Shown one piece after another: positions 54,815-61,249 of a stretch of 64,000 nt of DNA. Position numbers and translations under genes: made by a program. Origin of the DNA: a bacterium (GTDB lineage Bacteria; SZUA-182; SZUA-191; JAJRXT01). The stretch lies in contig JAJRXT010000085.1 of the NCBI GenBank assembly GCA_024276125.1, forward strand, positions 26,899-90,898, written 5' to 3'. Numbering within the stretch: position 1 is the stretch's first letter; the number at the start of each line of letters is the position of its first letter. The notes beneath the pieces were generated by a model. The model saw nothing but the letters and a program-made list of their open reading frames with translations. It did no database searches and was not told the origin of the DNA.

Positions 54815-55588
54815 ATGTATAGATATGTTAAGTTAATAATATTAAGTTTGCTTATTTGCTTAGCCGCTGGGATGCCGGTATATGCCGCAGGCGGCGAGTT
54901 AACCAAGGACAGTATATCCTTATTTATAAAGGCTAATGAGGCATATAATAAAGCTGAATATAAAAAAGCCGCCGGTTTATATGAAAATATAATAAAAACC
55001 GTACAAAACGGATATCTTTTTTTCAATTTGGGTAATTGTTATTTAAAGAGCGGTCAATTGGGAAAGGCTGTATTAAATTATAAAAAAGCGCAAAAACTCA
55101 TCCCTGAGTTTGAGGATTTAAACAGCAATTTAGATTATGCCCGCGGGCAGACTAAGGATAAAATTGAAAACAAAGATTATTTTCAAATGCTTGGAGGGCT
55201 TTTTTTCTGGCATTATTTTTTTAATTTACAAAAATCGCTGATAATCTTTTTAGCGCTTAATTTCTTGTTATTCTTAATACTGGGTATTTTATTATTTTAC
55301 CCTAAGGGAGTATTTAAGTGGTTTTTAATCATTATATCAGTTTTATATCTTTGTATCGGCAGTTCTGCATTAGTAAAGATTTATGGGAATTATTATGTTA
55401 AAGAAGGGGTAGTTACCGCTCCGGAAATAGAGATAAGATCTGGCGATGCGATTAATAACGTGGTTTTATTTAAACTGCATGAGGGTACTGAAGTTTTGGT
55501 ACAGCAGGCGCGCGGAAACTGGCTTAAGGTAAAAATAGCCGACGGTAAAAAGGGCTGGACGCAGATATCTGGAGTAGATACGATTTAG
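54815..55588 (+). CDS. batE: BatE-like TPR/SH3 membrane protein
   Basis: 257 residues. Signal peptide (IILSLLICLAAGMPVYAAG), TPR repeats (LFIKANEAYNKAEYKKAAGLYENII; LFFNLGNCYLKSGQLGKAVLNYKKAQKLIPEFEDL), two transmembrane helices (~140-195) and a C-terminal bacterial SH3 domain (IEIRSGDAINNVVLFKLHEGTEVLVQQARGNWLKVKIADGKKGWTQ). This is the BatE arrangement. Starts 265 bases after batD, with the family C palindrome between. Confidence 0.85.
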   Translation: MYRYVKLIILSLLICLAAGMPVYAAGGELTKDSISLFIKANEAYNKAEYKKAAGLYENIIKTVQNGYLFFNLGNCYLKSGQLGKAVLNYKKAQKLIPEFEDLNSNLDYARGQTKDKIENKDYFQMLGGLFFWHYFFNLQKSLIIFLALNFLLFLILGILLFYPKGVFKWFLIIISVLYLCIGSSALVKIYGNYYVKEGVVTAPEIEIRSGDAINNVVLFKLHEGTEVLVQQARGNWLKVKIADGKKGWTQISGVDTI

Positions 55589-55636
55589 GTATGTTCTGTG
55601 TTGATGTTTAGCTTATTTGTACTCCGCATGTTCTAG

Positions 55637-55788
55637 TTGTCATTCTGAAGCCGGAGGCCGGAGAATCTAGTACAGCGTTTTATAATAGTTCGGTTTATCT
55701 TTGCTGTCACCCTAGAGCGAAGCGAAGGGTCTGCTCACGTAGGTTGTAGATTCTTCACTGCGCTTACGCTTCATTCAGAATGACAGCT
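55637..55788. repeat. Family F repeat, copy 3
   Basis: Ends tgtcattctgaagccggagg / acgcttcattcagaatgaca; interior holds tagattcttcactgcg and caccctagagcgaagcgaag. It fills the gap between convergent batE and sbcC. Confidence 0.65.
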
Positions 55789-55791
55789 TCC

Positions 55792-57570
55792 TTAAGTCAC
55801 CTGTACTCCGGGACCGGTTATAGCGCTTTTTCCGCCTGATATCGGGCTTATATTTATCTGTGTACTGATTCGCTCTTTTAGCGCTGCAACGTGCGAGATT
55901 ATACCAATCAGTTTTTCGTCCTGCTGTAATCCCGCCAGTGTATTTAAGGCCGTATCCAATGCGTCCTCATCCAAGGTACCGAATCCTTCGTCAAGAAACA
56001 GCGAATCAACCCGCACCCTGCGGCTGGCCATTTTTGAAAGCCCTAATGCCAAAGAAAGACTGACAATAAAGCTTTCTCCGCCCGATAAATTTTTTGTAGA
56101 GCGGATTTCATCGTCTTGATAATTATCAATTACATTTATTTCAAGCGGTTCTTTTTTATCGCGAATAAGCAGGTAGCGGTCGGTCATTTTTGCAAGCTGT
56201 CTATTGGCATGAGATACCATTAGTTCAAAGGTAAGCCCTTGAGCGAAATTCCTATATTTTTTACCGTCAGCAGAGCCAATAAGAGCATGAAGCCTATCCC
56301 ATCTGCTATACTCTTTTTGTTGAGCGTCAATTAACGCTTGCTGTTCCTTGATTTTATTTTTAGCCGTATTGTTATCATTTAATTTTTGATTCAGTCCGCC
56401 GATTTCATCTCTAAGTTTTTTTAAGGACTCTTCGAGTTCCTTTTGGCTGGGTGTCAGCTCTTTTAATGAATGTTCAGTAATCTTTTTGTTAAGCTCATAA
56501 TTTAAACGCTCTTGCCGGTCATTTTTCAGCGCCTGTATTTCCGCCTGTTTATTATCAAGCTGTCTTGCACGGGCGTTTAATTTATTCCGCTCATCAGCAG
56601 ACAATTGAGCCAAAATAAATGCTTGCTCATCGGTAAAACCAGCCTTGTTCAGACTGATAATAAAATCCGTCTCTAAAACCTTAAGCTCCGGCGTTCTTTT
56701 AGCGATAGTATCTTTTAATGAATTAATACGAATGTTTACTGAGTTAAGTTGTTGCTTGGCCTTATCGTATTCATTGCGGGCATCTTTTTCTGCTTGTTGT
56801 GCATCAGAAATTAATGTTTCTAAACGAGCTTCTTCAGAATCCGGTTTTTTTGATCCGAACAATTCACAGCGTCTAGTAATTTGATCGGTATATTCTTTTT
56901 TGAGCAGATCAAGCGCTTTTTGTTTATCGCTTAAAGATTGACTATGAGTATCAATAACAGCGTCAAGCTCTCTTATTTTTGCATTTAAATCACTAATTTG
57001 TTTTTCGATTTTTTCTTTTTTACGTTGTTTATTCTGCCATTTTTTAAGCCTGTCATTAAGCGAATCCAAAATACAAGTAACCTTATCTTCAGCAATATCA
57101 TTAAAACCAAAGGGCTGCAATTGGGATAAAGCGGCTGTTTTTAGTTTTACAAAGCGTTCGGTAAATCCTGTAAGCTCATCAGTCAGCCTTTTAAGGTTTT
57201 TTTCGGCATTTTCTTTTTCATGTACGGCTTTTGTAGTATGTTTTTCGGCTTCAGCCAACTTATCAGCAATGCGTTTTTCCTTTATTTCCAGCAGGTTAAT
57301 GCTATTTTCCATAGTATCTGCTTTATTTATTAATTCAGTAAGGCTGTTTATCTTTTTTTCAGTCTTATCCATTTCAGGTACATTACCCTGTGCATATGGA
57401 TGCTCTATTGACCCGCATAATGGACACGGCATGCCGTCTGCAAGTTTATTTCTCTCAGCTCCAAGATCGGAAATTTTACGTAAGAAAACCATCTCCCGCA
57501 GTAATGAGTCTTTTTCAGCGCGATATTCACGAAGCAGGCGACCTTCTAAAATACTGTTTAACTCATTTTT
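55792..57570 (-). CDS. sbcC: SbcC exonuclease subunit, C-terminal part (after frameshift)
   Basis: The meaningful frame begins at about 57570 (NELNSILEGRLLREYRAEKDSLL), one base out of phase with the N-terminal part; the first internal ATG is 57492. It contains the zinc hook CPLCGSIEHP, long coiled coils, the ABC signature NLSGGESFIVSLSLALGLSKM and Walker B VDSLFLDEGFGTLDEDAL. Together with the N-terminal half it makes ~1,080 residues, close to known SbcC. ATPase subunit of the SbcCD nuclease that opens hairpin DNA. Confidence 0.88.
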   Translation of the reverse strand, partial: KNELNSILEGRLLREYRAEKDSLLREMVFLRKISDLGAERNKLADGMPCPLCGSIEHPYAQGNVPEMDKTEKKINSLTELINKADTMENSINLLEIKEKRIADKLAEAEKHTTKAVHEKENAEKNLKRLTDELTGFTERFVKLKTAALSQLQPFGFNDIAEDKVTCILDSLNDRLKKWQNKQRKKEKIEKQISDLNAKIRELDAVIDTHSQSLSDKQKALDLLKKEYTDQITRRCELFGSKKPDSEEARLETLISDAQQAEKDARNEYDKAKQQLNSVNIRINSLKDTIAKRTPELKVLETDFIISLNKAGFTDEQAFILAQLSADERNKLNARARQLDNKQAEIQALKNDRQERLNYELNKKITEHSLKELTPSQKELEESLKKLRDEIGGLNQKLNDNNTAKNKIKEQQALIDAQQKEYSRWDRLHALIGSADGKKYRNFAQGLTFELMVSHANRQLAKMTDRYLLIRDKKEPLEINVIDNYQDDEIRSTKNLSGGESFIVSLSLALGLSKMASRRVRVDSLFLDEGFGTLDEDALDTALNTLAGLQQDEKLIGIISHVAALKERISTQINISPISGGKSAITGPGVQVT

Positions 57571-59036
57571 TTAAGGGCAATCTGATTATGTGCGTCTGTT
57601 AGTTTCTGTTTACAGGTTGTTAATTTCTTATTACAAGCAGTGAGATTTTTTGAAGCGGATTTAAATTGCTTTTCCGCTTCTGATAAAGATTCTTTTTTGG
57701 TCAAAATATCCTGAAGGACTGACTGCAAATTGTTTATCTGTTCTTTTATACCGGCAAGTTGTGTAACCAGAGATTCGTCTTTAGCATTACTAGCTAGATA
57801 CTCATTAATAAGCTTTAAATCTTTTTGAGCTGCTTTCAGTTTATCCTTTGCCTTATCCAGCTTAATTTTGTGATCTGCAATCTGCTTAATCACTTTTTCA
57901 CAGTCTGTTTTATCCTCATTTATTCTATTTTTAGTATCTGATATCTGCTGATCCAATGTACGCACTTGTTGTAATAGGGGCGCTTTATCTTTTTGTTCTT
58001 CTTCTGCTTTTGCAGCGGATTTTTCTGCGTTTTTCAGGCGGTCTTCTTTTTGCGATACTAAAGTTTGTATTTGCGGAAGCTGTTTTTCATACTTTTCAAG
58101 TAAATTTTTATCTGATTCCTGCTGTTTGCGGGTTAAGCTAAGAGTAGCAAATCCTCCCTCAAGTTCCGCCGCCTTTTGTGAGCGGGTAAGTTTTTCACGC
58201 TCCGGTTTAAAGTTTTTAATATCAGTATTCAGTTTTTCAGCCTGTTCTGACAAATCTGTAATCTCAATCCGCAGGGAATCTATTTTATTAAGCCATAGTA
58301 TGGATTTTTCTATCTCCTTATATTTAGTATTAATTTCTGTTTCTGATTTTTGTTTTTCTGTAAGATTATCAGTTAATTCCGCCTCCTGCTCTTTGGTAAG
58401 GATTGTAATACCGGATGTTTCCGCCTGAAGCAGATTAAGCGCTTCAGATTCATCACGCCGGCGTTCATGTACGCGCTTTGATATATTACCGTAGATCTCA
58501 GTACCGGTGATCTGCTCTAAAATGGGCGCTTTTTCATCCGGCGCCGCTTGCAGAAAAACATCAAATCCGCCTTGCGCTAAAAGAATAGAACGGGTAAACC
58601 GCTCAAAATTCATTCCGGTTTTATTTTCAATAACGCCTGCAACCTTGCTTTTTTTGGATTCCAGAATTTTACCGCTTTTTGCATCAGATATTTCATGCTT
58701 TGAATCAATCAAATTTCCGTCCGGCTTTTTGCGCGCCCTATGCTGACTCCAATTACAGATAAACTCTCCCGCTTGTGATTTAAAGACTACCTCGGCATAA
58801 CATTCCCCTGTTTGCCGCGACATAATTTCATTTCCGCTTTTGGTAATTTTTCCAAGCCGCGGCGTCGCGCCGTATAGCGCTAAACAAATTGCATCCAAAA
58901 TAGTTGATTTACCGGCGCCGGTCGGCCCGGTTATAGCAAAGATACCGTTTCCGGTATATTCCGGCGCGCTAAAATCTATTATCCATTCGTCATATAGCGA
59001 GTTTAAATTTTTGAATCTAAGCTTTAAAATTTTCAT
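57558..59036 (-). CDS. sbcC: SbcC exonuclease subunit, N-terminal part (frameshifted)
   Basis: 492 codons. LKLRFKNLNSLYDEWIIDF, Walker A GPTGAGKSTILDAICLALYG, Q-loop ILLAQGGFDVFLQA, then coiled coil. It stops four residues after an A7 run (57566-57572 on the plus strand as T7): LKKMS and TAA. One more A would give LKKNELNSILEGR and join the hook-containing half. Follows sbcD by 14 bases, so the two are an operon. An authentic A-run slippage or a sequence error are both possible. Confidence 0.88.
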   Translation of the reverse strand: MKILKLRFKNLNSLYDEWIIDFSAPEYTGNGIFAITGPTGAGKSTILDAICLALYGATPRLGKITKSGNEIMSRQTGECYAEVVFKSQAGEFICNWSQHRARKKPDGNLIDSKHEISDAKSGKILESKKSKVAGVIENKTGMNFERFTRSILLAQGGFDVFLQAAPDEKAPILEQITGTEIYGNISKRVHERRRDESEALNLLQAETSGITILTKEQEAELTDNLTEKQKSETEINTKYKEIEKSILWLNKIDSLRIEITDLSEQAEKLNTDIKNFKPEREKLTRSQKAAELEGGFATLSLTRKQQESDKNLLEKYEKQLPQIQTLVSQKEDRLKNAEKSAAKAEEEQKDKAPLLQQVRTLDQQISDTKNRINEDKTDCEKVIKQIADHKIKLDKAKDKLKAAQKDLKLINEYLASNAKDESLVTQLAGIKEQINNLQSVLQDILTKKESLSEAEKQFKSASKNLTACNKKLTTCKQKLTDAHNQIALKKMS

Positions 59037-59050
59037 ATTAACAAAGTTCT

Positions 59051-60292
59051 CTATTCCGCATTAATATCTTGTTCGTAAAGAGACTTAACTATTTCTTTAT
59101 ATGAATCTATCATTTCCGGCCGCTGTCGGCTTGGCACATTATGGGAATCAAGGCAGCGTTCAAATACGGCATTTACATCCAGATCATCAAGTGTTTCATC
59201 CTCGCGCATACTGCTCATTACGCGATAAACAACCTGTCTTTTTATGCGCAGGATTTCCATAGATGTTCCAGCCAGAGCCTCATCCAGTAAGCCCCGAAGG
59301 TTTGCGATAATCTCTGAACCGGTATATTCAATTTCAAGCCAGGCGCTGCTTTCAGCAGTCTTTAATTGCTCAATTTTACCCTGAATTTCTTCAAGTGAAC
59401 CCGTAACCCGTTCCAACGGTTGAAAACATGGAACAGGGTATTCCTTGATTATCGGAGTTTTACTGTTAAACTCCGCTACAACCACTTTTTTTTCCTGATT
59501 TGCTTCGCCATAACCCATAGGAATCGGAGAGCCTGAATATCTGATATGCTCAGCTTGGCCAACGCATTGGGCAATATGTAGATGCCCAAGTGCAATATAG
59601 TCAATACATGCCGGAAAGACATCTTTGCCAACATGAGCCAAAGAGCCGACATAAAGCTCTCTTACGCCGTCGCCGTCAATTGTTTTACCGCCTGCGGTAA
59701 ATAAATGCCCCATTGCAATAATAGGAATAGCCGCGTTGCGGTTATTATCCTCAAATTCCTTTTGCTTTTGCTGCGCTATAGCGCATACATCCGCATAGTG
59801 ATTCTGAAGTCCCTGTATAAGTTTTTTGTTTTTATCTTCAATGGTTTCTCCCGCCTCAACGCTGCGTATATCTTTGTCCCTAAGATACGGCACGGCGCAT
59901 ATAATCGCTTCGGGAGCGCCCTGTTCATCATTTAATACAATAACCTCATCCTCTAAGCGCTCGGTTATGGCGCCGACTACATATATATTAAGAGCGCGTA
60001 AAATCTCTTTGGGTGCGTTTAAAAAGGAGGGCGAGTCATGATTTCCTGCAATAACAACAATATGCCGGCAACATGAATTGGCCGTCTTACCAAGAAAGCG
60101 GTAATACAATTCCTGTGCGCGGTTACTCGGCATAGTGGTGTCAAAAACATCGCCGGCAACAAGCAGCGCATCAATCGCTTGGTCTTCTATGACAGCGCTA
60201 AGCCAGTCTAAAAATGCGGTAAACTCATCATAGCGCTTACGCCCATACAGGCAGCGCCCCCAGTGCCAGTCTGATGTATTAAGTATTCTCAT
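59051..60292 (-). CDS. sbcD: SbcD exonuclease subunit
   Basis: 413 residues. Mre11-type phosphoesterase motifs in order: TSDWHWG, ALLVAGDVFDTTMPS, VVIAGNHDSPSFL, AMGHLFTAGG, and IALGHLHIAQCV (all metal ligands present). The C-terminal capping and SbcC-binding region follows. Mn-dependent nuclease that with SbcC cuts hairpins and DNA ends. That function is relevant in a genome so rich in palindromic repeats. ATG at 60292; first gene of sbcDC. Confidence 0.96.
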   Translation of the reverse strand: MRILNTSDWHWGRCLYGRKRYDEFTAFLDWLSAVIEDQAIDALLVAGDVFDTTMPSNRAQELYYRFLGKTANSCCRHIVVIAGNHDSPSFLNAPKEILRALNIYVVGAITERLEDEVIVLNDEQGAPEAIICAVPYLRDKDIRSVEAGETIEDKNKKLIQGLQNHYADVCAIAQQKQKEFEDNNRNAAIPIIAMGHLFTAGGKTIDGDGVRELYVGSLAHVGKDVFPACIDYIALGHLHIAQCVGQAEHIRYSGSPIPMGYGEANQEKKVVVAEFNSKTPIIKEYPVPCFQPLERVTGSLEEIQGKIEQLKTAESSAWLEIEYTGSEIIANLRGLLDEALAGTSMEILRIKRQVVYRVMSSMREDETLDDLDVNAVFERCLDSHNVPSRQRPEMIDSYKEIVKSLYEQDINAE

Positions 60293-60406
60293 TAAATCTC
60301 CTGCATACAGCCTGTTTTTGCAGATACTTGCTATTTCTCATAAAATATGCGGATTAATTAATATGTATATGAAATTATGCCCGAAGGACGGCAGGGGACG
60401 GGTATG

Positions 60407-60446
60407 GCTTAATAGGCATACACTTTAAGTTGTATGAACATGCCTA
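60407..60446. repeat. Palindrome H, copy 2
   Basis: aataggcatacactttaagt ... tatgaacatgcctat is the reverse complement (with few changes) of 19064-19102. Confidence 0.6.
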
Positions 60447-60455
60447 TGTTCTCAT

Positions 60456-60712
60456 TTAAAGAACAGAAATAAAAGACGGCCAGATTATTTTATTAATATC
60501 ATCAGCTTTAATGTTTAAAAGCTTTCCTTTAGTAAGTATAATTTCAGTAGCAAGCCTTTTTTTAATTTTAAATCGTAAGACAATAAGTTTTCCTGAACCG
60601 GTTGTACCAACGCTTCTACGAGACAGTATTCCCCCTATAATCAATTTATTTTTTGCTTTTTGCCCTATTTTTACCTTAACGCTTTTATTGCTTACCAGAT
60701 ATATTGGTTTTT
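60456..60712 (-). pseudogene. Cohesin-like lipoprotein, C-terminal part (after frameshift)
   Basis: In the shifted frame from about 60712 it reads PIYLVSNKSVKVKIGQKAKN, IIGGILSRRSVGTTGSG, KLIVLRFKIKKRLATEI and ends at 60456. The KLIVLxFKIK strand is what completes a cohesin-like fold (cf. NLVTVSFEV in the neighbour). Its in-frame ATG at 60644 is not a likely natural start. Confidence 0.6.
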
Positions 60713-61033
60713 TCTTTTTGTATCCAATCCTTTTTCCAGAAAACCACCCTTTTCATAAGAAAAAAAATCCAACACATCCGAATCATAACTTAAATTAATC
60801 GCTATTCCAAAAACCGGTTCACGTGTTATTTCATGAGCTAAAAAAAACACTTCCAGCGTTTTCTCATCCAAACAGCGATAAAAAACTAATACAGAGTCAG
60901 AAGTAATATCGCGCTTATCAGCCAGCATTCTTGCCAGAAATGTTTCTTCAGGTTCGTCCCTGACAGTCATTTTACCCATGCTACAGGAAAACAACAAAAA
61001 GCAACAAAAGCACAAAGCAAAGATTTTTTGCAT
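60692..61033 (-). pseudogene. Cohesin-like lipoprotein, N-terminal part (frameshifted)
   Basis: 113 codons. The signal FALCFCCFLLFSCSMG has a lipobox-like LFSC, so lipidation at Cys17 is likely. Then EVFFLAHEITREPVFGIAINLSYDSDVLDFFSYEKGGFLEKG, the cohesin-type motif (FGx-x-x-x-L-x-YDxxVL-x-F). The frame ends after an A6 run (plus strand T6, 60708-60713) at NQYIW. One extra A restores the C-terminal strands. It may anchor or partner the cohesin/dockerin protein encoded upstream at 61250-64000. Confidence 0.65.
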
Positions 61034-61047
61034 AAACTTATCCTTTA

Positions 61048-61209
61048 CAAAGAAGCTGTGTCGTAATTGCTTATAACCTAAAAAAATTCTCTCAATCTGT
61101 CATTCCTGCGGAGACAGGAATCCAGCCTTTGCAATACGTTATGGATTCCCACCTTTGTGGGAATGACAGGAAAAAAAGCAAATTTTCTAATTACGACACA
61201 ACCTCAAAG
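61048..61209. repeat. Family A MITE-like palindrome, copy 4
   Basis: Ends agaagctgtgtcgtaattgc / ctaattacgacacaacctca; inner arms tgtcattcctgcggagacag and cacctttgtgggaatgacag. Possible aaag duplications flank it. Confidence 0.75.
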
Positions 61210-61249
61210 CGCTTCAAACAATTCAAGGATTATTCTGGTTAAGGTATTC

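Noticed and set aside
57560..57580. Programmed -1 frameshift in sbcC
   Set aside because: The 0-frame codons CTT AAA AAA ATG do not form a standard X-XXY-YYZ site with good re-pairing of both tRNAs, and no downstream stimulatory structure was recognised. Error or slippage in the A7 run is simpler.
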